Assembly: GCF_030160115.1 (NCBI RefSeq)
Contig: NZ_BSNS01000004.1
Span: 124,001 to 188,000 of the forward strand
Direction: 5' to 3'
DNA from: Devosia nitrariae
GTDB taxonomy: Bacteria > Pseudomonadota > Alphaproteobacteria > Rhizobiales > Devosiaceae
DNA: 64,000 bases
Shown here: piece after piece, positions 34,990 to 42,957 of the stretch
Layout: each line of letters begins with the position of its first letter
How positions within the stretch are numbered: the stretch's first letter is position 1
Notes under the pieces: generated by a model
Told to the model about the DNA's origin: nothing
Database searches by the model: none
What the model saw: only the letters and a program-made list of their open reading frames with translations
Made by a program: the position numbers and the translations under genes

Positions 34990-35706
34990 TCATCGCCCGC
35001 TCCCCGTGCGCCGCATCGCCCGCGTCAGCCTGCTCGGCAGCGTCTTCGTTGCCCGCCTGATCGCTGCCCGCATGGGGCGCTCGAAGCTCGGCTGGTAGTT
35101 CGCCCTGTCCACCGCCGCGACGATGAGCTTGGGCGCGCTTTGGCCTTTCACGCCCTTCTTCCGCAGCGGACGCGCCCAGATGCCCCTCTGCCCTCCGGGG
35201 CGCAATTGGCCCCAAAACAAGGCTCCGCCCGGTCCCGTCATCGAGAATAGCTTGCGCAGCATCCCCATCGGCATGTTGCCGCCCTTAGTCAGCGTGACGT
35301 CCACGCCGAGCTCACGGACCTCGGGCAGATCTAGGTTCTCGGGCCTGGGGATCATGATTGCGGCGTTGGCGGGCCCAATCTCGCCTGGCAGGCGCTCCTG
35401 ATCATGACGACCAAGGTGATAGCCGAGCCATCTGGCAGCAGGCTCGCGGATACCGACGGCAGCGGTGACATCGTCCACGTCATGGACGGAAGCGTGGCGA
35501 CGCTGCCGGGCGTAGAATGCGTCGAGCGTCTGGGGCTCGGGATTGTCGAAGTGACGATCCGCCGCCGTCCGGACCTCATCACGAGCCTGCAGGGCTATGC
35601 CGTTGTAGGCGGACTGGGCCGCGCGCGCGACGACGCCCGGCACCGCTTCCAGTGCCTGCTCGGCCTGTCGGAGCGCTTTGCGATTGATGCGGATACGGAT
35701 GTCGGC
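34990..35706 (-). CDS. Phage minor tail/head-completion-like protein
   Basis: A 238-residue protein beginning MADIRIRINRKALRQAEQAL, with a helical N-terminus and a basic C-terminal tail (RRATKTLPSRLTRAMRRTG). The layout resembles HK97 gp10/minor tail proteins, but it lies upstream of the terminase rather than in the tail block. A repeated element and a terminator directly precede it, so it has its own promoter region. Confidence 0.5.
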   Translation of the reverse strand, partial: ADIRIRINRKALRQAEQALEAVPGVVARAAQSAYNGIALQARDEVRTAADRHFDNPEPQTLDAFYARQRRHASVHDVDDVTAAVGIREPAARWLGYHLGRHDQERLPGEIGPANAAIMIPRPENLDLPEVRELGVDVTLTKGGNMPMGMLRKLFSMTGPGGALFWGQLRPGGQRGIWARPLRKKGVKGQSAPKLIVAAVDRANYQPSFERPMRAAIRRATKTLPSRLTRAMRRTGSGR

Positions 35707-35728
35707 CATGCCCGAAGCGTCCGCACCG

Positions 35729-35755
35729 GGATTCCTTGCGTCAAGGTAAGAAACC
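35729..35755. promoter_or_regulatory. Repeated element GGATTC...GAAACC, copy 2
   Basis: A 27-bp match to 11374-11399 with one inserted and one changed base, including the dyad CCTTG-CGT-CAAGG. It lies between a terminator and the start at 35706, where a promoter is expected; on the minus strand it contains TTGACG. Confidence 0.5.
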
Positions 35756-35764
35756 CTTGGGACC

Positions 35765-35793
35765 AAAAAAAAGACCGCCCCGGAAGGCGGTCT
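35765..35793 (-). terminator. Rho-independent terminator
   Basis: On the minus strand: GACCGCC, a 6-base loop, GGCGGTC, then eight T. It ends transcripts from the gene at 36411 and isolates the downstream gene. Confidence 0.85.
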
Positions 35794-35940
35794 CGAAGTC
35801 GACGTAGTAATTTAAGCCCGCCGAATATGGGCCTATCGCTCGCATGACACAAGTGGTTGTGCCGAATGTTCGTCAAAAAGGCGGACGTATAAGCGCCCAC
35901 GTCGTGAATACCCTACTCCCGCGACACCCACGTTACTTCA

Positions 35941-36411
35941 TCATACTCCGTGATTTCGGGGGCGTGACGCTGCTGCCATCGCCCGCTTGTCTACCTCTGA
36001 CCAGGGGATGTCGCCACGACGGGCAAGCGGCTCAAAGCCGTCGACATGCATGACAAGGCTCGGGACGTGGTGAAGCTCGCTGTGGTGTGGCCTGGGCGCG
36101 AGACGATTCCGAACCGCTTGTTGCGCAAGCTCTCGATCCGCACCGTTGCGCATGAGGATTAACACTGCAGTCCGGAATGTGCGCTCAAGCGACACGAAGA
36201 CACCGGTCCCGTCGTGTTGAGCGTAGACCGGCTGGAGGCAAAAGCTCATGGCCTCTGTGATGGCGCGATCGACATGCGCGGCCTCCGGCATGCCCACAGC
36301 CCGCCGAATGCCACGCCATTTCGCCGTTGCGTCTGCAGCAGCACGACGGCGCGCCGCTCGCTGTTTGGCGGGCGCGATCGGCAGGTCGACGCTGTCCGTG
36401 CTCTCGGTCAT
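35941..36411 (-). CDS. Hypothetical phage protein
   Basis: A 156-residue basic protein from ATG 36411 (MTESTDSVDLPIAPAKQRAA); an upstream start at 36447 is possible. The segment FVSLERTFRTAVLILMRNGA is helical. No family is recognised. A clear terminator 150 bases downstream on the same strand supports a real transcription unit. Confidence 0.5.
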   Translation of the reverse strand: MTESTDSVDLPIAPAKQRAARRRAAADATAKWRGIRRAVGMPEAAHVDRAITEAMSFCLQPVYAQHDGTGVFVSLERTFRTAVLILMRNGADRELAQQAVRNRLAPRPHHSELHHVPSLVMHVDGFEPLARRGDIPWSEVDKRAMAAASRPRNHGV

Positions 36412-36576
36412 GAAGGGGAGCGTCATTCGAAATTTCGCATGGCACAAGCCTCACGCTGTGATCCATCACGCCGTGATGCGGTCCGCGCTGTCCGTGCAGG
36501 CCGGGCGCAGTCGCGCTGCTCGAGATATCGGGAGAAGAGGTCCTCGGAACCGGGAGCAAAATAAGATCAGTACCCA

Positions 36577-37194
36577 TAGGACCGAACTGGGCTAGACCGG
36601 CGACAGCCGGTCCTACGGTCTCGTAGCGAAGCGGAGAGACCACCAATCAACGGGCCGCCAGGCCCTCCGTTTCGGTCCGCAGGACCGCCCTGGCGATCTC
36701 GAAGGCCTACCATCGGACCGATTAGGAGAAGGTCGAGCCGGATATTGCCCCGTACAGCCTCGAAATGAGATCAAGATGGGGGATCGTGCCGAAAGTCTCG
36801 TTTCGGGCGTGGAGTATGGCTCCAGATAGATCTCAGGCCTATCGGCAGACCTGGGTCGACACCCCACCTCGATGATCCACTCGAGAAATGGTCCGACAGA
36901 CCATCTCCCTTCGACTCCTCGGATTAGTGTCTATCGACACGACTGGTCCGATGGGGCGTCCTCGAGCCCACCTGCGGCCGGAGGCGCATCGTGGGCCTAT
37001 CTCGCACATCGTGATCCCTGTCGCCCTCCCAGAGCCCTACGGGCAACCCCGTCGACTCCTTGGCCTCTGGCCCGTGAGACCTCAAGATGCGCGAAGCGCA
37101 CTTAGGAATCTAAGCGGGGCAAAGCCCCCTTTGGATCCCTGGATCCGCAGACCCCGAATTTGCCCCCTATATATCTATTATACTATAGGCGGGC
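36577..37194. ncRNA. Hairpin-dense noncoding tract, candidate structured RNA
   Basis: About 620 bases with no convincing gene but at least twelve short stems. Examples: TAGGACCG/CGGTCCTA (36577/36608), GGGCC-GCCA-GGCCC (36652), CGGTCC-GCA-GGACCG (36673), CCGAAA-N6-TTTCGG (36789), ATGGTC-N5-GACCAT (36888), GTGTC-TATC-GACAC (36927), GCCCAC/GTGGGC (36966/36991), TGCGC-GAA-GCGCA (37088), CTTAG-GAAT-CTAAG (37101), GGGGC-AAA-GCCCC (37116). A TATAAT on the minus strand (37177-37182) could start a leftward transcript. The strand is not settled. It could be a large ornate phage RNA or a replication origin. Confidence 0.45.
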
Positions 37195-37250
37195 GGAATT
37201 GGTGACGCGTTGTGGTATTGTGCGTTGCAAATCAGTCGGTTAGAAATCGA

Positions 37251-37290
37251 ACGTGGTAGCTCTTGACGTTTTCGTAGGTGCTTACCACGT
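37251..37290. promoter_or_regulatory. Inverted repeat around a -35-like TTGACG
   Basis: ACGTGGTA (37251-37258) and TACCACGT (37283-37290) flank TTGACG (37263-37268), 30 to 70 bases upstream of the replication-initiator-like gene. The arms resemble the TTATCACGT arm of the repeat at 34561. This looks like a repressible promoter. Confidence 0.5.
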
Positions 37291-37319
37291 GATCGCCATT
37301 CTGCCCCTGTGAGACCCTG

Positions 37320-38300
37320 ATGCTGCCTGACCTGATCCCGATCCCAACCGACACGGCAGCTCGCTACTACGTCAGCGGCGACCTGACCGCTCGTGACCAG
37401 AGCTGGGCGGTCGCCCTACTCGTGCAGGCCGTTGAGCGTGGGGAAACCGGTACGGTGTTGCTTCCCGACAATCGCACTCGTGAAGCCCTGGGGTTGGTCA
37501 GGCGCGACAAGATCGTGACCGAGGAGGCGCGGTGGCGCCGGCTGCGAGCTGGGATCATGTGCCGTCGCAAACCTCCTACAGTGACCTTCGCGACCTCAGG
37601 CGACGGATCCGAATACCCAGTTCGTCACAACCTGGACGACATGCTCGCCGTCACGATCGACGAGGACCTGGCGCGGGCGTTCGATCCGGGTCGCCATGGC
37701 GACCTCGTTTACCTGCCGCTCCGCATCCTGCAGCGCGCAGAGTGCCGATACACGCTGACGATGATGATGCGCGTCCTGGCGTGGTCGGCGGGGGAAGTGA
37801 ACCGGCGGTGGGTCGTTCGTGATGATGCCGGCAAGCTCAAACTGAGGGTACCTATGGCCGATCTGCGTGATGCGCTGTCGACCCCGGCGGCGATGAAGCC
37901 CGTGGCGTTCGCGGAGGTACTCGAGACTGTGTGTCGGGAGATTACCGAGTTGACCGACTACTCCGTGACCGCGGTGCCTCGAAAGGCCCACACGGGACGG
38001 ATCCGTGACATCGAGATCGACGTCATCGTTCCGGACGTCGACGCGCTCGTTGCCGAGGCTGAAGCAATGGGGCCAGGACGGCCGAAGAAGCGGTGGCGCC
38101 CGAAGGACAGGCCGTCGCGGAGAGCGCCGGCGGAGCCTGTTGCGGTTTCTAAATCGGCGCTGGATGCGGCGGTACCGTTGAGCGTCAAGAGGCCGGATAC
38201 ACAGGACTTCACGCGTAAAACTTCAAATGCGATCGATCCCCCAGACGGAAAATTGGATCCTTCGGGTATAGGGTTCAGAAACCGCGAAATTGAGTTTTGA
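37320..38300 (+). CDS. Replication-initiator-like protein
   Basis: A 326-residue protein. The part VYLPLRILQRAECRYTLTMMM followed by WSAGEVNRRWV resembles the winged-helix region of plasmid-type replication initiators. The C-terminal 90 residues are basic and low-complexity. It is preceded by a structured noncoding tract and an inverted-repeat promoter, as expected for an initiator gene next to its origin. The family assignment is tentative; a phage transcription regulator is the alternative. Confidence 0.45.
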   Translation: MLPDLIPIPTDTAARYYVSGDLTARDQSWAVALLVQAVERGETGTVLLPDNRTREALGLVRRDKIVTEEARWRRLRAGIMCRRKPPTVTFATSGDGSEYPVRHNLDDMLAVTIDEDLARAFDPGRHGDLVYLPLRILQRAECRYTLTMMMRVLAWSAGEVNRRWVVRDDAGKLKLRVPMADLRDALSTPAAMKPVAFAEVLETVCREITELTDYSVTAVPRKAHTGRIRDIEIDVIVPDVDALVAEAEAMGPGRPKKRWRPKDRPSRRAPAEPVAVSKSALDAAVPLSVKRPDTQDFTRKTSNAIDPPDGKLDPSGIGFRNREIEF

Positions 38301-38310
38301 GAGGGCAGCA

Positions 38311-38505
38311 ATGTTCCATGTTTCCGACCTCGAGGCCGGCCTGATGATGGCCAACAACCGCAATATGGCCTATGCCACCCAGCAGATTAATCTCGCCAAC
38401 GCAGAGATTCGCAGACTGCGTGCCGAACTGGCCCAAGCCCGTGCCGATCTCGATACCGAGCGTGGCCGTCGCCAAGCCGCGGAATACAAGCTCCGCCGGA
38501 ACTGA
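38311..38505 (+). CDS. Small coiled-coil protein
   Basis: A 64-residue protein (MFHVSDLEAGLMMANNRNMA) whose second half is a strong coiled coil with heptad spacing (AEIRRLRAELAQARADL). GAGGG lies 6 bases upstream. It ends 28 bases before a terminator. Function unknown. Confidence 0.6.
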   Translation: MFHVSDLEAGLMMANNRNMAYATQQINLANAEIRRLRAELAQARADLDTERGRRQAAEYKLRRN

Positions 38506-38533
38506 CGGTCGGCTACCTCCTGAAATGAAGAAG

Positions 38534-38562
38534 GGCCCGAGATCACCTCGGGCCTTTCTTTT
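38534..38562 (+). terminator. Rho-independent terminator
   Basis: GGCCCGAG-ATCAC-CTCGGGCC followed by TTTCTTTT. It ends the plus-strand unit from 37320 and may also stop the opposing gene. Confidence 0.85.
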
Positions 38563-39055
38563 ATGCATATGCGAGTGTCCGTCTCGGTGCCGGACGTTCC
38601 GGTTCCGGCGGTCGGGCATCGCGTTCCATTGCCTCGACATAGTCTGCGATCGAGCGTGGGTCGCAAGCGATTACGCCGCGGATGCTGCCGTTCCCCCGCA
38701 AGTGGTCCTTGAGATCGGCATCCCGGGCGGAGATCACTCGGCACAGCATCGTCCGATCCATCGCCATCAGCCATGCCGCCGTTTGCTCCGGTACCGCCTG
38801 GAACGCCTCTGCCGGAATATCCTCTCCCATCGCCATCGCGGTCGCCATCGCCTTGATCCTCTCGATCAGGCCACCGGTTTCGCCGGCGGGTGGTGCGTAG
38901 CGCGAGGGCGAGGAAACCGGAGTGGGTGCTGGAGCCGAGGCACCGAAATCGGGAACGAGCTGCAGCACGAGCCGGCCGGTGCGCTTGCACACAACCCAGG
39001 TGAACGCGGCTACCGCACGCAGAGCCGCACCGATCGCGGCAAGGATTGTTCTCAT
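38561..39055 (-). CDS. Membrane-anchored hypothetical protein
   Basis: A 164-residue protein. The N-terminus MRTILAAIGAALRAVAAFTW is hydrophobic, followed by a Pro/Ser linker and a helical domain with an acidic loop and IRGVIACDPRSIADYVEAM. It is transcribed away from two strong palindromic operators, so it is tightly regulated. It could be a lysogenic-conversion protein. No family recognised. Confidence 0.5.
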   Translation of the reverse strand: MRTILAAIGAALRAVAAFTWVVCKRTGRLVLQLVPDFGASAPAPTPVSSPSRYAPPAGETGGLIERIKAMATAMAMGEDIPAEAFQAVPEQTAAWLMAMDRTMLCRVISARDADLKDHLRGNGSIRGVIACDPRSIADYVEAMERDARPPEPERPAPRRTLAYA

Positions 39056-39127
39056 AACTGTACCTCCAGGCCTGGATGGCCCTGGAGAATGCTACGGTTG
39101 GACGACGCAAGAAAGAAGCGCGTGCGT

Positions 39128-39150
39128 TTGTGATACATCATGTATCACAA
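39128..39150. promoter_or_regulatory. Perfect 11-bp-arm palindrome
   Basis: TTGTGATACAT-C-ATGTATCACAA in the divergent region 39056-39333. The arms are exact around a single base, a classical repressor operator form. Confidence 0.7.
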
Positions 39151-39186
39151 TTCCGGTCGCGCCACTAAACCTCCGCGTTTCCTAGA

Positions 39187-39221
39187 ATTGACAATTCGTC
39201 CCACGACAGACAATTGTCAAT
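39187..39221. promoter_or_regulatory. 10-bp inverted repeat ATTGACAATT-N15-AATTGTCAAT
   Basis: Both arms are perfect and each contains TTGACA or its complement. Spacing of 15 bases would place two protein subunits about 2.5 helical turns apart. It lies between the operator at 39128 and the plus-strand operon. Confidence 0.65.
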
Positions 39222-39333
39222 GCAACCTTTCAAACCTCGAAACACTACAATCTTCGGCCTGACGGGCTATTTTTGTTTGCGTCTTGCGAAAATCCAAGCG
39301 AGCCTTTTTGTGCAACCAGAAAGGATTCTTGCC

Positions 39334-39642
39334 GTGCCCACGAAGTCCCTCGGCCTCCGCCGCTTCGGCGGCCCCGAAAGATACCTCAATTTCCCGCCCC
39401 CGGTGTCCGCGACGACGGATGAACAGGAGCCGTCCACGTCGGAGTTCATTGAGCCGCTCGAAGAGGCCGATGCCGAGTTTACGGGCATCGAGACCGCCGT
39501 CCAGGCCACCGAGCCCGAGAACCCGGTCGACGATGATGACGACATGCCGCTGGGCTTCTTCCGTGACGCCAAGGGCAACGAGTTTATCGATCGTGTGCCC
39601 GCCTTTTTGATGCGGGACCGCCCAGTCTCGAACATCCGGTGA
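39334..39642 (+). CDS. Acidic hypothetical phage protein
   Basis: A 102-residue protein from GTG 39334 (VPTKSLGLRRFGGPERYLNF), chosen for AAAGGA eight bases upstream. The middle is very acidic, including five consecutive Asp. It is translationally coupled (ATGA) to the PP-loop gene. Function unknown. Confidence 0.55.
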   Translation: MPTKSLGLRRFGGPERYLNFPPPVSATTDEQEPSTSEFIEPLEEADAEFTGIETAVQATEPENPVDDDDDMPLGFFRDAKGNEFIDRVPAFLMRDRPVSNIR

Positions 39643-40424
39643 TGACCATGGCCCCGATTACAATCCCTCCCGAGGTCCCGCTGCTCGTCAATCGCGGCGC
39701 CCTTTTCGTCATCAACCATAGCGCGGGCAAAGACAGCCAGGCGATGACGATCCGCCTGCGTTCGGTCATCCCCGCGGAGCAGCTTCTCGTCATCCACGCG
39801 GACCTGGGCGAAGTCGAATGGTCGGGTAACCGCACCCATATCCTAGACACGATCGGCAGCCTGGAGCTCGTCGTCTGCCGCAACCCGAACAAGACCCTCC
39901 TGTCGATGGTCGAGCAGCGCGGCATGTGGCCCTCTGCCGGTCAGCGTCAGTGCACGTCGGACCTCAAGCGCGGTCCTATCGAGACCGCGATCCGCCGGCA
40001 CCTGGCCGCGCACCCCGAGTTCAATGGTCTGGTCGTCAGCTGCTTGGGTATCCGAGCCGCGGAGAGCCCGGCTCGGAGCAAGCAGCGTCCGTTCCGCTAC
40101 AGCGAGCGCAACTCGAAAAATGGCCGCTCGTGGTACGAGTGGCTGCCGATTTTCGAGATGTCGACGGAAGAGGTCTTCGGGACCATCGCCGCGGCGCATC
40201 AGGAGCCGCATTGGGCCTACCGAGCGGGCATGTCTCGCCTCTCCTGCGTCTTCTGCATCATGGCGAGCAGGAGCGACCTGCGCACCGCCGCCCAGCTCAA
40301 CCCTGAGCTCTATGCCCGGTACGTCGATCTCGAAAAGCGCATCGGACACACGCTGTCGATGTCCGGGCAGACGCTCGAAGAAGTCACCGGCATGACCGCA
40401 ACCCCCATTCGCGAGGCCGCATGA
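39639..40424 (+). CDS. PAPS-reductase-family PP-loop protein
   Basis: A 261-residue protein. NHSAGKDSQAM (28-36) is the PP-loop that binds ATP or adenylyl-sulfate; IHADLGEVEW follows as in PAPS reductases and DndC-like proteins, then the cysteine pair CVFC near the C-terminus. Phage members are common, but the substrate is unclear. Options include sulfur assimilation and nucleic-acid modification. It is coupled to a DEDD exonuclease gene. Confidence 0.75.
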   Translation: MMTMAPITIPPEVPLLVNRGALFVINHSAGKDSQAMTIRLRSVIPAEQLLVIHADLGEVEWSGNRTHILDTIGSLELVVCRNPNKTLLSMVEQRGMWPSAGQRQCTSDLKRGPIETAIRRHLAAHPEFNGLVVSCLGIRAAESPARSKQRPFRYSERNSKNGRSWYEWLPIFEMSTEEVFGTIAAAHQEPHWAYRAGMSRLSCVFCIMASRSDLRTAAQLNPELYARYVDLEKRIGHTLSMSGQTLEEVTGMTATPIREAA

Positions 40425-41371
40425 TGCACTCGTTCTCTCATTACGACGCCCTCGCCCGCCAGGCGGCCACGGCGCTCTATCTCTATGTGGATATCGAGAC
40501 CATCCCCTCGCAGGACGCGACCCTGATCGATGCCATCCGCGCCAAACACAACGTCGCCGAACCTCAGCTGGACGCGATCGAGCCCGACAGGCGGCTAAAA
40601 GACCCCGAGAAGATCGCCGACGATTTGGCGCGCAAGCGCGAGAAAGCGGTCGCGGATAATTCCACCGCCATCGAAAAGGCCGAGGCCGCGATCGAAGAGG
40701 AATACCGCCGCACGGCCCTAGACGCCTCCACCGGACATATCGCCTGTGCGTGCGTTGCCGTCGGTACCGGAGATATCTACGATGCCACGATTTCATGCGC
40801 CGCCCAGTTCATTGAAGATGCCGAGCGCGACATGCTCAACGAGCTCTTCGGCGGACTGGAACAGCTTCTGCAAGATCACGCCCGCAATGCCGCTCTCAAA
40901 TCCCTGGATGCCCAGGGCCGCGACAACACGGAATCGCTGAAACTCGAGATCCAGCGCCACCGCGTCGTCCCCGTCGTCGTCGCTCACCACGCCGGCTTCG
41001 ACATCCGCTACATCTGGCAGCGCGCGATCGTGCTCGGTGTCACACCACCCAGCTGGTGGCCGGTGGATGCCCGCCCTTGGGACACCGATCGGGTTGCCGA
41101 TACGATGACTATGTGGGCCGGCCACGGTAACCGCATCGGCCTCGATCGCTTGTGCAAAGCCTTGGGCCTCCCGGGCAAGCAGGGCGTGGATGGCTCCCAG
41201 GTCTGGGACTTGGTCCGCGCCGGCCGCATCAATGAGGTCGTCAGCTATTGCGACGACGATGTGAGGCGTTTGAGGTCGGTGCACCGCAAGATGCTGGGGC
41301 TGCCGCAGCTCGAGATCGACGAGATCGAAGTGCCGGCCGAGGGGGCCGATGGCGAGAGGGAGGCCGCATGA
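40421..41371 (+). CDS. DEDD-type 3'-5' exonuclease
   Basis: A 316-residue protein. YVDIETIP (Asp24, Glu26), VVAHHAGFDIRYIW and SYCDDDVRRL supply the acidic residues of the DnaQ/PolB-associated exonuclease fold. A helical insertion follows the first motif. It probably trims DNA 3' ends in replication or repair. No polymerase gene is adjacent. Confidence 0.75.
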   Translation: MMHSFSHYDALARQAATALYLYVDIETIPSQDATLIDAIRAKHNVAEPQLDAIEPDRRLKDPEKIADDLARKREKAVADNSTAIEKAEAAIEEEYRRTALDASTGHIACACVAVGTGDIYDATISCAAQFIEDAERDMLNELFGGLEQLLQDHARNAALKSLDAQGRDNTESLKLEIQRHRVVPVVVAHHAGFDIRYIWQRAIVLGVTPPSWWPVDARPWDTDRVADTMTMWAGHGNRIGLDRLCKALGLPGKQGVDGSQVWDLVRAGRINEVVSYCDDDVRRLRSVHRKMLGLPQLEIDEIEVPAEGADGEREAA

Positions 41372-41673
41372 TGCGGATCACTTCCGAAATCATCAACGCC
41401 ACCCCGGTTTCCAAGCTCCGCGGGGTCGAGTGGTTTGAGACCGGTGACGGGTACTTCGCTCGCGTCACCGATGACCTCGGGAGGCGCGAGTTCCACCTGC
41501 AAGTGAAGCCTACCGCCTACGGCTGGATATTCGAGCTGTCCCAGGCCGAGCACACGGCGAAAATGATCCTTGAACTGGATGTCAAGAACGACACTGAGGC
41601 ACGGATGGCGGCCGTGGATCGTGCACGGACGATGGCATTCCCGCTGGAAGATTGCTTCGATGCGCGGTCATGA
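41368..41673 (+). CDS. Small hypothetical phage protein
   Basis: A 101-residue protein (MMRITSEIINATPVSKLRGV), beta-rich then helical (TEARMAAVDRARTMAFPLED). Its ATG overlaps the exonuclease stop. No motif is recognised. Confidence 0.5.
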   Translation: MMRITSEIINATPVSKLRGVEWFETGDGYFARVTDDLGRREFHLQVKPTAYGWIFELSQAEHTAKMILELDVKNDTEARMAAVDRARTMAFPLEDCFDARS

Positions 41674-41986
41674 GATCCTCGACCAGATATCATGGTCCGG
41701 AGACATGCATCCGGACACGATCTCGCAGATCGAAGCTGCGATCCTCGACCTGGATCGCAAGGCCCACGGCACAAACCGACCAGCCTTCAATGCGATGGAA
41801 GTGCACCGGCGGCTGACCGTTTTCATCAGCGAGAGGGGTGGCTACCGAAAGGCCGCAGAGGTCCTCGGGATCAGCAAGAGCTTTCTTTTCGACATGCACG
41901 CCGGCGAGCGCCCCGTCACGCCCGCGGTCCTGCATCGTCTCGGCCTGCAGAAGTCGATCAAGGAAATCTACTCGCCCGTCGCCTGA
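41660..41986 (+). CDS. HTH regulator
   Basis: A 108-residue protein. RKAAEVLGISKSFLFDMHAG is a helix-turn-helix; the surrounding helices fit an XRE-type fold. The start at 41660 overlaps the previous gene by 14 bases; ATG 41705 is an alternative. It lies just upstream of the second copy of the palindrome also found at 327, where another HTH gene precedes it. Confidence 0.6.
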   Translation: MRGHEILDQISWSGDMHPDTISQIEAAILDLDRKAHGTNRPAFNAMEVHRRLTVFISERGGYRKAAEVLGISKSFLFDMHAGERPVTPAVLHRLGLQKSIKEIYSPVA

Positions 41987-42009
41987 GACCATTTGTGGCT
42001 TGCCAAGGT

Positions 42010-42028
42010 GTCCGCCAACATGACGGAC
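42010..42028. promoter_or_regulatory. Palindrome GTCCGCCAACATGACGGAC, copy 2
   Basis: Identical to 327-345 except one central base. It lies 22 bases upstream of the start at 42050, directly after an HTH gene. Confidence 0.55.
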
Positions 42029-42049
42029 AACACCATTGGAGTGACATCC

Positions 42050-42934
42050 ATGACTGATTTCGTTGCCCCGCCCTCCTTTGCTGACCTCATCTGGGACGAG
42101 TTCCGCGCTCCCGCGACCGATCGTTTCTGGGCCTTATATAATCATGGTGATCGGGCCGGGCAGCGTGCGCTCGCGAGCGTCGGGATCTATGCTCGCAAGG
42201 ACGACAGGCGCCAGTGGTTCGTTTTCTTCTCGCCCGGGAAGGTCGACCCTGTCGTCGTCACGGATACGATCACACAGATCGAGCTTGACGTTTTCGCTGC
42301 CGGCTTGCGCACATCCGACCGTGCCCGTGAGCAGCAGCAGGCGATCAACGACGAGGATCTGGAGCGCAGGGAAATGCGCGACCGTCGCCGGAACATCGCC
42401 CGGGTGAAACTGACCGCTCGCTATGGTGAGATGACCGACGGCGAACTGATCGCGGAGGCTAAGCGTGAGGGGCGCAATCTGCTCCGCGAATGGGGTGCGT
42501 TCTGTGTCAACTCGAAGCGGATGTGGTCGTTCACGACGATCGACGCGCCGCTTTCGCTGCTCCAGGCGGTGTGGCTGACGGAGCTCGTCGATCGCACGCG
42601 AGACAAGGTCGCCGCCGCGCGCGAAAATATCGTGGCGAAAGGGAACGCGGTGGACTGGCACGACGACCAGATTGTGCTCGCTGTCGAATTTCTCACCGAC
42701 GACGACATGGATCGCGCGAGCTCTGAAAATGGTGTGGGCTGGTCGAAGGCCGACAGTTCGCGAGGACACTGGTGCCGCGGAATGATCAGGCGCGGCGGTG
42801 CCGATCGTGATATCGGCATCGACGCGGCTCGTCAGATTCTGCGAAAGTACGAGAAGCAACTCGGGATGCGGGATATCCGCGCGAAGGCCGCGTTTGACAA
42901 GGTCTTCGACGAGCTCACTGGGCAGGCGGTGTAA
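42050..42934 (+). CDS. Hypothetical phage protein
   Basis: A 294-residue charged, mostly helical protein (MTDFVAPPSFADLIWDEFRA). GGAG lies 9 bases upstream of ATG 42050, which decides the start against the frame running from 41993. ARYGEMTDGELIAEAKREG and a Trp/Asp-rich middle are visible. No family is recognised. A hairpin follows at its 3' end. Confidence 0.5.
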   Translation: MTDFVAPPSFADLIWDEFRAPATDRFWALYNHGDRAGQRALASVGIYARKDDRRQWFVFFSPGKVDPVVVTDTITQIELDVFAAGLRTSDRAREQQQAINDEDLERREMRDRRRNIARVKLTARYGEMTDGELIAEAKREGRNLLREWGAFCVNSKRMWSFTTIDAPLSLLQAVWLTELVDRTRDKVAAARENIVAKGNAVDWHDDQIVLAVEFLTDDDMDRASSENGVGWSKADSSRGHWCRGMIRRGGADRDIGIDAARQILRKYEKQLGMRDIRAKAAFDKVFDELTGQAV

Positions 42935-42957
42935 GAAACCGATGACAAATCGCGGGT

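Larger units (their letters stand above)
34049..34993 (-). other. Long open frame of doubtful coding status
   Basis: A stop-free frame of 314 codons runs from ATG 34993 to 34049. In favour: the ATG overlaps the upstream stop (ATGA), GGGGAG lies 7 bases before it, and the frame stays open through an AT-rich 170-base stretch. Against: no recognisable domain, odd codon use in the middle, several DNA palindromes inside it and overlap with the terminase small-subunit start. Either a divergent protein or a noncoding cos-type region. Confidence 0.3.

Noticed and set aside
36613..37205. Open frames on both strands in the hairpin tract
   Set aside because: Low-complexity Arg/Pro/Ser-rich products, no ribosome-binding sites; the base-paired stems explain the sequence better.
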